A stretch of 64,000 nt of DNA from Bromus sterilis (taxonomy: Eukaryota; Streptophyta; Magnoliopsida; Poales; Poaceae): positions 113,877,001 through 113,941,000 of the forward strand of contig OX465598.1 of NCBI GenBank assembly GCA_950022295.1, written 5' to 3'. Below the pieces are notes generated by a model. That model was not told the DNA's origin and searched no databases. It saw only the letters and a list, made by a program, of their open reading frames with translations. The position numbers and the translations under genes are program-made. Of this stretch, positions 12,581-25,540 are shown piece after piece (the first letter of the stretch is position 1; each line of letters begins with the position of its first letter).

Positions 12581-14086
12581 CGGCCTAGTACCTTGATCCG
12601 TGTTGACGTCCAGGAGTCACATTAGTTCGGGCCTTCCATTTGGCATATGCATAGAAAAAGAGTGAGTGGAAATGTTGCATCATCCTAGATATGTGGGTGG
12701 ATCTGTGAGGCAGTGAAACCATCTGTCAGAGGTGGCGTCTCGGTTGCCTACATTGTCTGATTCTGTATCGTTGATCCGACCGGACTCTCGAGTGGTGACA
12801 AACTCAGATAGTCGACTCCTGGAATAGACCGGTTGTGAGCGAAGTGTCGTGGTGAACATCCTCGTTGTCACCCCTTGAATGGTGACGAGACCTGGCGGTA
12901 ACTGATGGTCATGTGTGTGTAGTTTACACCCTTGCAAGGTTAACAAAACTATTCGAATAGCTGCGTCCGCGGTCATGGACTACTTGGAACATGTACCTGA
13001 TTGTTAGACAACTTGAATGGATACTCTAAAACTTGCAAGATAAGCGTGAGTGCTATGGTGTTCTCCTCGTGGGGAAGTCGAGGAAGTATCCATAGTGGTG
13101 TATTGGTTGGAGACTTGGTAGTGGACTCGTGTACGCTTCTTACCTCCAGTCTGGTACTCGTAGTACAAGACCAGCCAAGTCAAAGCTGGCACTTCTGCAT
13201 GTTGAAACCCCACCTTCCTTTACCTTGAAACTTGAGCATGAGTAGTATAGTTCTGATGTAAGTCTTGCTGAGTACGACTTTCTACTCACGTTTGCTTATT
13301 CTATGTTTTAGCTGAGAACCCGGACCCCGATGGAGTCACCGACCTGAAGCTCGACGTTGACCTTGGTAGTATAGTTCCAGACAGCAGTCTGGTCCCTGGT
13401 GGAAGGGCATGTTTTTTGAACAAGGCTTCTCTAAGACATTTGTTAAACTTGTCTGTACTCAGACCTAATTTGCTTCCGTTGTATGATGTAATGTTGATCA
13501 CAGACATGTGATCTTTGTATGCTCTATGTGTAAGTCAATAAAGTTATACTTTGTAGAGTTCATGCAATGAGTACCTGCTGTTTACACTAGACATGTATGC
13601 TGCGTGTATGGTTATAACGTGCATGTCTTACTGTGGGGTTCGATAGCTTAGTTGTGATCTTGCTGGCGGTCTTTTATACACCAAGTGGGCCTTAGATGTG
13701 CGCATCTTCGGGCATCGCGATGCGATTGCTCGTGACTCTGTCACGTAGCACACTTTGTTGTATGATTGAGCCCGCCCGAGACCCCGACTAAGTGATCGGG
13801 CTGGAGTCTGTTTATGTAAGTGTCATAATTCAATCGATAATATGTTTGAGGTGAATTGTCTATGAGTATGGGATTTCACCACCCATAATCATTCAGACTT
13901 GTGAGCGGGCGATGAGGACCCATATCAGTTGATCATCCGGCCTGGATGGGATGCCCCTCACATACGATGCTTTCCGAGAGTGTTCTGTGCTTGGCCTTGT
14001 CTACTTAGACAAGTGGGTACGACTCTCGGCTCTCCATATGATTCAGTTGTGACTGGAATTACATACGCATATTCCGGGTCCCGACA

Positions 14087-14091
14087 CCTAG
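14087..14091. repeat. Right TSD of solo LTR G (CCTAG)
   Basis: Exact partner of 5697-5701. Confidence 0.75.
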
Positions 14092-14198
14092 TTTCTGGTG
14101 CGCGGTTGGGCCGTCCCATCTACGTATGGCGGCCGGATCAGAAAATCTATTCCATATATATTTTGGGCAGTGCTAAAAAAATGGGCAAATAACCCTAG

Positions 14199-15290
14199 TT
14201 CAAATTTGATACCATGGAAATTAGTAGAAAGGTTTGGAATTTTTGAAAAGTAACAACTTTTCTATGATATAAGCACTACTCCTCTACCTCAAAATGATTT
14301 TTTGGAAAAAATTTAAACACAACATCAAGCACTTGTAGTTCAAATTTGAATTACTCTGGGAAAATCATCGTAACGTCCAATAAATGAGGGAAAATATTTA
14401 CACATGGAGGAAATTCATAAGATTTCGGCACCATCCCTCAAATATTATCTATTTTGTGTGAAAATTGTCTGGTTTCACGTTTGGCAAATATTTCTTCCAC
14501 CTCCTTCACAAAAAAGTTGCTTCTCTAGAGCAAAAAAAATGGAAAATGTTTTTTAAACAAAATGAAACCTAAGTTGCATGACATTGTTTCCCATGCCAAC
14601 ATGCACCAATGTGCCAAATTTGGGCTCAATATCACAAACCATGCCATGGGACTGCTCAAAACTAGCTCCTTTGGCTTGAAACCTATAGATGTTCATACCT
14701 GATAGACCTCGTTGTGAAGGATCATTTTCAAAAGTTTATGAAAACTGAAGTCTAATAATTTTCATGCCGACTAGTACATAAATGATGACTCCATGCAATG
14801 GGATTTGTTTTTTTGTCTTTTTTTCAAAAAATTTGAATTTTTTCAAAAACTGGCCAAGTTTGATACCATGGCAATTAGTTGAAAGGGTTGGAATTTTTGA
14901 CAAGTAACAACTTTTCTATGATATAAGCACTAATTCTCTACCTCAAAATGATTTCTTGGAAAAAATTTAAACACAATATCAAGCATTAGTAGTTCAAATT
15001 TGAATTACTCTGGGAAAATCATCGTAACCTCCAATAAATGAGGGAAAATAGTTACACATGGAGGAAATTCATAAGGTTTGGGCACCATCCCTCAAATATT
15101 ATCTAGTTTGTGTGAAAATTGTCTGGTTTCACTTTTGGAAAATATTTCTTCCACCTCCTTCACAAAAAAGTTGCTTCTCTAGGGAAAAAAATGGAAAATG
15201 ATTTTTTTAGAACAAAATGAAACCTGGCCAAATTTGATACCATGGAAATTAGTTCAAAGGTAGTATACATAAAAGGTTTGGAATTTATAG
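14199..15290. repeat. Direct repeats of about 340 bp, 2.2 copies
   Basis: A block beginning with TTTGATACCATGG(A/C)AATTAG and ending near AAAAAGTTGCTTCTCTAG is present at about 14200-14550 and 14852-15200. A short third copy lies at 15228-15290. The spacer (14560-14840) contains TGCCAAATTTGGGCTC-type sequence also seen near 15330. The block is non-coding. It resembles the repetitive subterminal zones of grass CACTA elements, but no CACTA terminus was identified, so the element type is open. Confidence 0.6.
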
Positions 15291-15922
15291 GGTCAATTCT
15301 ACGCCACTTCATGACTGTGTAAGAATGATATGTGCCAAATTTGGGCAGAACATCACAAAACTCCATAGGCGTCTAAACTTAGATTCATTTCAGTGCTCAG
15401 GCAGCCAACATGTATATGCTGACCCAGCCAACCTTTACTGTACATACACATTGCTAGTGCTCAGGCCATCAACATTAGAACATACTAGCTTAGATTCATT
15501 ACAAAGTAACCAAGTTCAACATTCTCCACGCATAATGAACCCACCAAGCACGCATAAACAGAGTACTTCACTACGATCTACTAGTTCAGCAGTGCCTCAC
15601 TACACATTCATCAGCAAAAGACATGAGCTTATACATAGGGTGCCTTAATTGTCGTAATGCGTCAGGACAGCTAATAGTGCAGCATGTTCGCCCTGATCAC
15701 GGAGATATTTAGCACCAGCACCCTGAGAGATAGCCTTGGCCTGCGCAAGCAGTCCACACCTTTGGCCATCCCTAGGGACAGGCTTGCCTCCAGTATGGAA
15801 CTTGTAGAAATAGTTTCCCCTTCTGTTGATGTAGGCAGAACATCCCTCCCTCTAGAGATGCTCCTCCACCTGCATCGTGAATGAATTGTAGTTGTAGTCC
15901 TCCACTTGAGGTAGCTCGCCAT

Positions 15923-15927
15923 CAGAA
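15923..15927. repeat. Left TSD of solo LTR F (CAGAA)
   Basis: CAGAA is repeated exactly at 30579-30583, 14.6 kb away. Confidence 0.92.
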
Positions 15928-18900
15928 TGTAACATCCCAAAATTCTCCGAATTTTCGAATGTTAATAAAATTAAATAGATAATGATTGTTTGCTTGATGT
16001 GTTTGATTTTTCTCTGGGATTTAAAAACTTTTTGGAGTACCTTGAATATTAAAACAAGAGGGAATAAAAGGACTTTCCCTAATATTCATAATTGGTGTTT
16101 TGGAATTTATTATTTAAAACAAAACCAACAAAATAAAATGAGAGGATGTAACATGACTCCTTCAACATATTAAAAGGTTGGAGAATGTTTTAAATCATTA
16201 TTGGAATTCTTCTAAATATTCAAAACATTTTTCAACTCAAGGAAATTGATTTGAGAGGATATAAAAGGACTTATCCCCTTTTTAATAAAGTTGCAAAATA
16301 TTTAGAATATTACTTTAAAGTTTTTAAAATTTATTATGAGTATTATAAATAACTCTAAAATTATTTTAGGGATTTTATAATGCTAAGAGAGTTTTGATTT
16401 CATTGAACTGATTTATTAAATATTTTAAAAGAGTTAAAAAAGTATTCCAATGGGATATTTTTATTTTGCAAAATTATTTATTGGTGTGACAATTTTAAAT
16501 TTTTTATTTTAGTATTTAGAAATGGTTTGTCAATGCTTTTGACCAAATAAAAAATATTTTAATAATTTATTGGATTTTATTTGAGTTATGAAAAGTATTT
16601 TATATTTAAATGAAGTATTTAGAAAATGTTTTTATTTTTATTTTACTTTTTGGAAAATGTATTCATTAAATAAATTTCTTTGTATTATTTGATGAATTTA
16701 GAATTCTATTTCATATTTTTCGTAGTTACGGTTGATTTTATTTAATTGTTTGAAGTTTCGATTTTTAAATAAAAAGAAAAATCCGTAGCCCGGCCCAGTA
16801 GTTTGTCTCCGCCGCGAGCGCAATTAGAGCCCAACTCGGATCGATTGTTTTCTTTTCTTTTCTCTGGTTGTAAATAGAAATCCAAATTTTTCTTTTTCGT
16901 TTTTCCTTTTTTGGAACCCTAGCGGACCCCACGCCCGACCCCGCCGCCGCCACGCCACCATCGCCGCGGCCGCCGGAGCCTCGCCGTAATCCGCCGCCGT
17001 TGCCCCGGCCACCCCTGACGCCGTCGGCTACACCTCGCCGTCGTGCTCACCTCCCGCGCCGCCCTCCTGCGCCTCCCTCCCGCGCCGCCAGCAGCGTCGG
17101 CCGCCGCACCGCACCACCGGCGACCGCGCTCGTGCGCCGGAGCCAGCGCCACCCGCGGCCGAGCCGCCGCCACACGCCGCGCGACGCCGCCGTCGCCGGA
17201 GCCGCCCACCGCCAGCCCACTCCTCGCCGGCAGCCTCCCCACCGCCGGAGCAAGTCGCCGGAGCCGCAACCGCCTCGCCGGAGCTTCAACTCCGGCCAGA
17301 TCTGGACCAGGGACCCGATCGCGTTTTCCCCAAAAAACTTTATTCGCGGATCAGTCCTTTTGGCAGAAAACACCCCGGTGTCGTACGCGCAATATCTTCT
17401 ACGCCGTAAGTCGGATCGAGGTGAAACTTTTTCCTACACACTCGTGTTGTTCTGTACTTTAGCATGGAATAAAGTTTTGCACACTTTGCTCACTTTTGAA
17501 TTTGAATTTATTTCAAATTCAAATTCAATTTCCTAAGGCCGTATCTTTTAAACCGTTGATCCAAATCGAGTGATTATTTTTGCGTTGGATCACTCGTTCG
17601 ATGTACTTTCTGTCTATATCATGTGCATACAAAAATTCAAATGTTTCTTGATCTGTTTAAATTCAAATTCAATTCAAATTTGCACTTGCTATGACTTGCG
17701 TTGTAGTATTCCGTTTCACGTGATTCTTTTTGCATATCGAATCATTTGAGACATGTTATCGGTAAGGTTCACACACTTTTCATGTGGGCATGATATTCAC
17801 CTTGAATTCATAAATGTCCATGATCACAATTCCTTAACGATGAATCTTTATCTGTTGACTCTCTCGAGTTCACTTCCACCGATCACCTTCGAGCATATCC
17901 ACACCTCTGCACTTCAAAGCTTTTTTTTTGTTACTAAAACCTTTGTAAGTGTTTTGTTGATCCTTTGTTTTGTCCTTGTGGTGTGATTGTTTATTTGAGT
18001 TCTTTCGTTGACGATAGATTGCTCGGAGAGTGACGAGTAGAGTTGACTGGACCGCGAGAGAGAAGAACTTCACCGAATGGAAAAGGAAAGTTGCACTTTG
18101 ACCATACCTCATCCTATATTTTTTCATTATGCATGTAGCAAATATCACCCTATGCATGTGTAGGAAGATTTATATTATTATTGCTGCAAACCTGGTAGGA
18201 TAGCCATATGATCTGATCCTATATTCTTTGTCGCCCTAGTTCGTATTTGATTACATATTGCTATGCTTGTAGAAGGGGATTGGCTTGAGAATACATTGAT
18301 TTGTGTGAGGATTTAATGATTTGACTAGCAACCTTAAATATAATTCACCTCTGGACGGGCAGGGAGTGCTTCCTCGGGGCTCGTGCCTTATCTAAGGCGA
18401 GACCAGGTTGTACCCCTAACGGTTGGTTTTGGTGGTTGACAGTACGTCATGGTGCTACCCTCTGAACGTAAGTGGGCACCGTCCAGGCTCAAAAAGATCA
18501 GACATACATGATGACTAGAAGCTTCCATGTATAGCCGCTGGCCATATGGGCTCTGGCTTAGTTGAGTACGATGTAGGAAGCCTCTCCCGTGCAAAGAAAG
18601 CAGATGTAGATGTGATAGGTGTACCGGCTTGCCGTTGGGTGTAGGTGACCTCTTCTGAAAGACTTCGTCTCAATCTTCGGGTTGAGTCCAGCGGGAAAAG
18701 TATACTAACCTCTGCAGAGTAAAAACTAATCATGATTAGCCGTGTCCCCGGTTATGGACAACCTTGAGCTACTAGACATTACTGTTACTGGAGGATCTTT
18801 GACAGATGAATCATCATAATAAACCTGAGTGGCCAAGATTTAATAAAGGGTGTGGATTGGAACTGGTGTGCCCAGTTCAATCCTAAGTAGTAAGTTAAAT

Positions 18901-19107
18901 TAAAAATTTGACTAGGTAGATTGGGAAAAATCAGCTTTCTGCAAAACAAAACCATAAGCCTTTCCTTTGACTTATCCTTGCATGTAGCGATAGGTCTGTT
19001 ATATACTTTTTCGTGTGACTTGTCGTACAAATCAGATGTACTGACCCGTTGTCGGGTTGTAACCTTCGGTGCTGCAGGATTGTATACGACGAGTAAGTGA
19101 TGCGATG

Positions 19108-19112
19108 TAGGG
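19108..19112. repeat. Left TSD of LARD-type element (TAGGG)
   Basis: TAGGG is repeated exactly at 30314-30318. Confidence 0.93.
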
Positions 19113-20663
19113 TGTAACACCCCGGTTGTCACGCTATAGTAATCACCTACAGTAATCAGGATTACTGTTGCTAATCACTGTTGATAATCTCTCTTGCTCA
19201 AAATGGCCTGGATCAAAATTTTGTTTTGATCAACTTGGTTCAGTTCAAATTAAATTTCTCCTTTTGACATTGTTGAATGCAATGTGATCATGGATCTTGG
19301 TCATCATGAATCAAAAAAATTCCAAGCTCAAGTCAATTGCCTTTGAGTTGATTTCAAATCAGATGCTCATATTGCCTTTGGTGGAATATTAAAACCAAAG
19401 TGCAAAATAAACTTTCTCCAAAAATTGTGAAACTACTTTTATAAAATCACAAATATTCAGTGGACCATGTTACACCAATTTTGGGATTTTTATTAATCTC
19501 TAAATTAATTGAAACAATTAAAATAGTAGCTTGTTTATTCCATTTTAATCAATTAACATCTAATTAAAATATTAAAGGATTTTATTTGTGCCCAAGGCAT
19601 TTTGTGGCACTGGCTTATAGTGCAACAATACTTTTGGAGCATCTTTCATGCTTAACAAAAATGTCTAAGTATTTAAATTAAATACACAGAAGAAATCATA
19701 GAAAAGAAAATATATATATATATATATAAAAGAAAACAAACTAACTAAAACCCACCACTGGGCAACTTCCCCTCCCACCCCCCCAACTGGGCCAGCCAAC
19801 CCAGTTCTACTCAACCCGAGCCCACCCCCGGCCAGCCCATCCCCACCCATCCCCTCTCCCCTGTTCATCCATGCCGTGGACACCATCCAGCCGGCCACGC
19901 CCCGCCATGGCGCCGTGGAGGCAATCCGGCGGTCGCCGCCACGATAAGGACGCCCCCCCGAGGCTGAACCCTTGCGTTGGAACCCTAGCTATCCCTTGCC
20001 TCCCCTCCCAGTTCCCCCTCGCGCCGCTCTACCTCTCTGCTTCACGCTACCGGGCGCACCCGTCGCCACACCACCGCCGATGCCGCGGCCAACGACCATC
20101 GGAGGCCGCCCTGCCGTGTCTGGGGTGTTCGCCGCGGCTGTCTCCCTCGCCCTAGGTAGCCCGTCGTCGTGTACGCCCACTGAATCGCTGGAATCGAGCT
20201 CGTCTTATCCGCCACAGCCGTCGGCCACCCCCACGCGATTCGCCGCCTGCGAACCTCCCCACGCCCGCTGCCCAGACCCTGCGTGCTCAGGGTGAGCACC
20301 TCCATCGCCCCATGTGCCCGCGCTCCTCCCCTCTCGCTCTGGTCAGCGTCGCCATTGGAGCCGTGGCACGGCCGCCGCCAACGCTCGCCGTTGCCCTTGT
20401 ATCCGGCCGCCCCAGCCTCCGCCGCCTCCGCCGCCTCCGCCGCCTCCGCCACCTCCGCCATACGATGCGCAGCATCGGCCGCGTCCGATCCCCGGCCTCC
20501 GCCGTGGATTTGGTCGCCGGAGGTGCCACGATGGCTAGCCGCCGTGCTCCCTGGTCTTGCCGGCGTTCCTGGCTGGTAAAGCCAGTGGGCTACCCACTGA
20601 CCAGTGGGGCCGGCCCTGGTGTAATTAGGGGTTAATCCCCATTAGTGATAACCCCCTTGAGAA

Positions 20664-20990
20664 TGACATGTGGCCCCATTCCCTTAAGCAACTTTTTAGA
20701 GACAAATAAAATTGTTTAATTATGTCCCTGTTACAATGACATGTGGGCCCCCCCCTGTTTAAGTAACTAACTAAAAGTGCTTATTAGTAATATGTGAGTA
20801 TGACAAGTAGGCCCCACTGCCTTTTGAGATTAATTGAAATACTGTTTATTAATTGTGTAGATGACATGTGGGTCCTGGGGATTATTTATATTAAAAATAA
20901 TTTGATTAATAACCAGAGGCTGACATGTGGGACCAAACTGGTCAGTTGACCAGTCAACCTTACCGGTGGGTCCCCTCTGTCAGTTTTGAC
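20664..20990 (+). repeat. Array of spaced TGACATGTGGG(N)CC motifs in the LARD LTR
   Basis: Copies begin at 20664, 20737, 20801 (TGACAAGTAGG), 20862 and 20921, 59-73 bp apart, and the array ends in GGTGGGTCCCC. The second LTR has the same series at about 27064-27323. The solo copies have related motifs in reverse (10900-11230). Confidence 0.75.
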
Positions 20991-23386
20991 CAGTCAAACC
21001 TACTGTTTTGGATAATGTTGATTTAATAATTAAAAGAAAATCCAGAAAATGATTTAAATTGATTTAAACTTTGAAAATCAATATCTTTTAAACCGTAAGT
21101 CGGATCAAAATAATTTATATATAAAAATTGATCAGAAAAATACAATGAATAAGAATACGATACCCGTACCTTCACCACACCCCTATAACACACCGAACAT
21201 CGACATTCCCCCCCTCCGGGCCGTCTGTCGATAATTCCCGGTACCGATATGAGTTGCCCGGATCAAAATACTTTGTATACGAAAGTTACTCAGAACGGAT
21301 CCACGATTACGAATACGTTACTCATACTCCCACCACACCCCTCTAACATGCCAAACGTTGAACCGTCCCCCCCCCCTCCGGACCGTCTGTTCGATGATTT
21401 GTCCGGTATTGTTAAAGTACCCGGATGAATTTATTTCGAACACGAACGTTGTTCGGAATAGATCAACTAACCCGGATACACAACCCACACGCGTGTCGGA
21501 TGTCCACGACACCCCCGGCTTGATCTTTCCCCTCCGGAAACCCTGTCCGGTGATCACCCGGAGCTGGTATTTCATCCACGGATGAATTCCCACTCCGAGT
21601 ATCGTGCATCGTACTGCGTTAGAACCCCGTTTACAATTCATCTGTTATGTCTTGCATTTGTATTGCTATTATTGCTGTGTATTTATTGTTTCTTCCCCCC
21701 CTTAAGCCCCGGTAGACCCCGCTGCTTCCGCCGACTACACTGCTGCCGAGTACGAATACTTCGTCGACGACCCTGCCCCTACCCGCGAGCTTCCAGGCAA
21801 GCAGAGCCATTCTCTTCCCCAGATATCGCCTACCTTTCCGTACTTTCTTGCACTAGGCATTGTTACTGCTGCTGCTACGTTACAATCCTATTCAATTGCA
21901 TAGCCTGATTTTGTCGCCCTTGATGTACCTCCTTTATCCTATGTTGCCTATTATAATTATGCATTATATTCAGCAGTGCGCCCTGCGCATTGTTAGCTAG
22001 GATTAGATAGCGGGCCGTGACCACTCAGGGGAGTGACACGGATACAAAACATATACAACTGCAACAGGTACGGATCAATGCAGACACCCTAGGGAACCTA
22101 CAACGGCGAGACTGTGCCGAGTCGCTTCGAGTTTGACTTACGAGTGGAATGGACTCGTATTTCACTCTCGTCGGCTCAGTAGCGTCGCATCACCGGAATG
22201 ATACGAGGTTTACCTCTTTAGTTCACTCCACTGATGTCTCTGCCAAACCTCTTTAAGTGTGCCATCGAGGGTGATACCTCCTGGTTTCACTTAATGGTAG
22301 GCACTCGAATCAACTGGTGTCCTTAAAGGTAAGAGTCGGGCGACCCAACGGTGCCCGCGAGAGGTATATTGTCGGGAGCGACAGGGAGGGTACGACCGAC
22401 GTTACTGGCGTGCTTGGCCCCTGCTCGTATCCCGCGAGAGTTACCAAACTACGAAAAGTCGAGCTCTACCAAGAGCACACGCGAGACAAGGTAAGGAGAC
22501 GGTTCACCTTGTTGGTAACCGCAGTGACTTGGTGGGAAGACAGGGCAGGCACCGATGTACTGGTGGTCCTAACTGCTGTCGTTGACCGCGGGTCGGTTAA
22601 GTCGAGGCAACGATAACGGTTGTCACGCAGGTTAATTAAAATGCTAAATGGTTCGGCGGATGACTTGAGAGGCCCGTTGGTCTGTTCGCACTACCTACAC
22701 GTGGGATTACGGTGTGGGCCCTCCGCGTCGTAGTTTGTCCGAAAGCTCTTCAGACGTCAGCAGTACTGCGGCCTGATTGCCGGGAAGTAGTGTCTTTTTG
22801 CTGCAGCAGGTGTTGTCTTATTTGCATTTTGCTTATGCTTCACCGGCCAGACTCGCACCGTGCAGGAGCGTGCAAGGGTGAGGGACCTAGACCCCTTGGC
22901 GCATAGGATATAGTCCGGCGGATGGCCTCTCTGCTGAGCCTAGGTTGAACTGCGATGTGTCGGATAGCCTCGGTGGGGCGTTCCCTAACAAGGTTCACGC
23001 CACCCTGGAGATCCGAGCGTGCAGGCTGAACAGTAGTGCACCCCTGCAGGGAGTTTAATCTATTCGAATAGCCGTGTCCACAGTAACAGGATGCTTTATG
23101 CTGAAGATGGATCTTACCACTAGAAACTATTATTATTAAACTGTATGGTTCCGGGTTTTCTTCCTCGCGGGGATGTCGAGGAGGTGAACTCGGAGGCATT
23201 GTTATTATTAATCATTACAACTTATATTATACAATGTTGCAGCAACTTCTGCTTCGTTGTTACTTTATTGCTTCATATAAACTGTTGGCTGTTTCTCTTC
23301 TCATGCTGCAAGGCAACGTCGGAAGATGCTAGTCTTCGATAGGCCTAGCTTCTTACCCTTATTCTGATTTCTATCTTGCAGTCCAC

Positions 23387-23394
23387 TATATATA
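23387..23394 (+). promoter_or_regulatory. TATA box candidate, 5' LTR of LARD-type element
   Basis: TATATATA lies about 520 bp before the LTR end, a plausible U3/R border. The 3' LTR has TATATATA at 29785-29792. The solo relative at 8152-12575 has GTATACAG at the matching place. Confidence 0.45.
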
Positions 23395-23914
23395 CAGCCT
23401 CCCTTTTCCGTTGATACAAATGCATAATGCTTAGTAGCGGACGTAAGACTCGCGGGTATACTAGATACTCACCTGCTTTATTTCCTTTACTGTTTTGCCT
23501 GATCGGCCGCTGCAGTCGACGTTGGAGTCCAGGAGCAGGAGATCCCCGATGCCGACTACCGCAACATGAAGATCCCCGACGCCTTCTAGGACATCAAGTT
23601 CCCCTTTGACCAGGAGTACTTTCGGAGGTTCCCAGGCAGGAGGCCTTGCCTTTTCGATCGTTGTTACTATTTGTGCTAGCCTTCTGAAGGCAACCTTGTT
23701 TCCTTGTGTCTGTACTCAGATACTATGTGCTTCCACTGACTTTGTGCTCTCGAGCTGTTGTATTCGAGCCCTCGTGGCCCTTGGCTTGTATTAAACAACT
23801 TGTATTATTTTATTTGTAGAGTTGTGTTGTGATATCTCACCGTGAGTCCCTGATCTCGATCGTGTACCTTGCGTGTATGATTACTGTACATGGTCTGATT
23901 TTGGGTGCGTCACA

Positions 23915-25540
23915 AGTTGGTATCAGAGCCGACTGCCTGTAGGAAGCCACCCCACCACTACCTGGTCGAAGTTGAGTCTAGACTTTGCAAAACTACTTTG
24001 CTAACTTAATGTTTGGCTTACGGGCCCACATCGATGTCACTACATGTGATATCTTTGGTATTAGGATCTTTTTCTCCGTACCTATGCTCTGGGACTCTGC
24101 TCTCTTATCCTTGCTGGTAAGTTTTATTAACCCTAACTTTAGGTTCTCGTACCTCCTTCCTTCCGGAGAGCACTGCATTCCCTATGATCGCCTGATTCAC
24201 CTGAAGATTCCGAAGGTTACTCTCCGATGAATTCTCGAGATCCTACGTGTTCATCGCCTTTGCAATCCCATGCCACCGATAAGTCCGTGTGGATAATTGC
24301 ATCCACCTCCCGATCTGGAAATCACAATTTCCTTGTACTTAAGCATCAAGTTATTCCGGTGCTTCTGTCACCCGATGCCTTGGCATCATTTCCTTTTCTG
24401 GTTGAGTGCCCATACTCACATCAGATCCTTTGCAAACCATCCGACCTTTTTGTGGATTACTGTCCGACTATTCTTACATGGCTTATTCCATGTGTCAATT
24501 GGATTCAACGTGTGAAATACCCTCCCTGCCCCTCGATGATTTGTGTTATCGTCGACAACCTCCCTTGCCTCCGTGCCAATACAACTTGATCATATATATC
24601 GTTCTTTGCTTTCCCTTGGGGAGGTTATACACGTGATACTTGTGTATCATCAATTTTTCCCATCCATTGGTCTGTTGATCACACAATGACATTTACCTTT
24701 CCGTTGGTCTGTTTGATCAGACAACCATGTTTTACCTTCCATTGGTCTGTTTAATCTTTCTTGTGATATAAATTATCTGAGCAGCGATGATTCCCTGCTT
24801 ATGTAAACACCTCGGTGTACTACCTCGTCAGTAACCCTTGTTGCCATTGTTGATAACATCTCGGTAACCACCGGGACGAGAACTTTGCCAATTGGTCCGC
24901 CTCGTGTTAACGAGCAGGAAAATGGTTCTCAATGTCCACTACTCCTGGTACCGATGTTGTTGCTGACATAGCTGACAAACTGTTTTCTGACAACCTTGCG
25001 TCGTGATCGCATAACATGTCGCCACCCTCCCTATTCTTGGTGGGCCCATAACCCACAGTTCCACAGGATCGAAACCTGACTCTTGTCATCTACCTTGCGA
25101 TATTCGGCCCGATATCATGCTTATGCCTGATACTCTGGACCCCTTTTCATCCTCCGTCATCGGCATTGAATGCCTACCTATCCACTGGAAAACTTCTTAT
25201 GCCTCCTTTTGTTTCTCTCGATGTATTCCCCTGAGTTTAAACTCGGAGGATACTTTGTACCCCCTTTCCCTTGGACCACCTTGGTTGATAAATCTTGTAT
25301 CGATTCGACCCCCTTAAGATTCCTCCTAGCCTATTCGTAAGTACGATGAAGACCCCGATGAGAGGATGACAACGCGTCGAGATGCACTGATGCAGAGCAA
25401 TGAACACATGAACGAGAAGAATCAACTACTTCGAGAAGGGAAACAACAACCAGAAGACTCGCTAGAATACGGGACCGAAACTTTACCCCTTGCCCTACTT
25501 TTGATTCTCGGGACGAGAATTCTTTGTAGTGGTCGAGATT
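23915..25540 (+). other. Internal domain of the LARD-type element, non-coding
   Basis: 1626 bp without a frame resembling gag or pol. The last 60 bp (CTCGGGACGAGAATTCTTTG, then TAGTGGTCGAGATT next to the LTR) look like the eroded 3' end of a Ty3/gypsy pol plus polypurine tract (gypsy elements often end in GGACGAG...GGGGAGG). This suggests gypsy ancestry. Confidence 0.7.
23918..23930 (+). other. Primer binding site, initiator tRNA-Met
   Basis: TGGTATCAGAGCC starts 3 bp after the LTR end and is complementary to the 3' end of plant tRNA-iMet (..GGCTCTGATACCA). Confidence 0.92.

Larger units (their letters stand above)
5702..14086 (+). mobile_element. Solo LTR, family G (interrupted by a nested solo LTR)
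   Basis: It starts TGTGACAACCCCAACTTAGG, ends GGGTCCCGACA, and is flanked by the 5-bp duplication CCTAG. Without the 8152-12575 insertion and its duplicated 5 bp it measures about 3.96 kb. The layout is LTR-like: an AT-rich start, a CpG-rich block at 6190-6950, a TATA box at 7721, and AATAAA at about 13539 near the 3' end. There is no internal domain, primer site or pol, so it is a solo LTR left by recombination. Plus orientation is chosen from the TATA and AATAAA positions. Frames that look open in the CpG-rich block overlap on both strands and are not genes. Confidence 0.75.
19113..23914 (+). repeat. 5' LTR of LARD-type element
   Basis: 4802 bp. It contains a (TA)n tract near 19709, a CpG-rich block at 19870-20600 with a CCTCCG microsatellite at 20415-20460, a series of TGACATGTGGG motifs at 20664-20921, and a TATA box near 23387. 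The paired both-strand open frames in the CpG block are not genes. Confidence 0.95.

Noticed and set aside
16919..17536. Pro/Arg-rich frame of 178 codons
   Set aside because: CpG-rich block of LTR F. Overlapping antisense frames of similar length.
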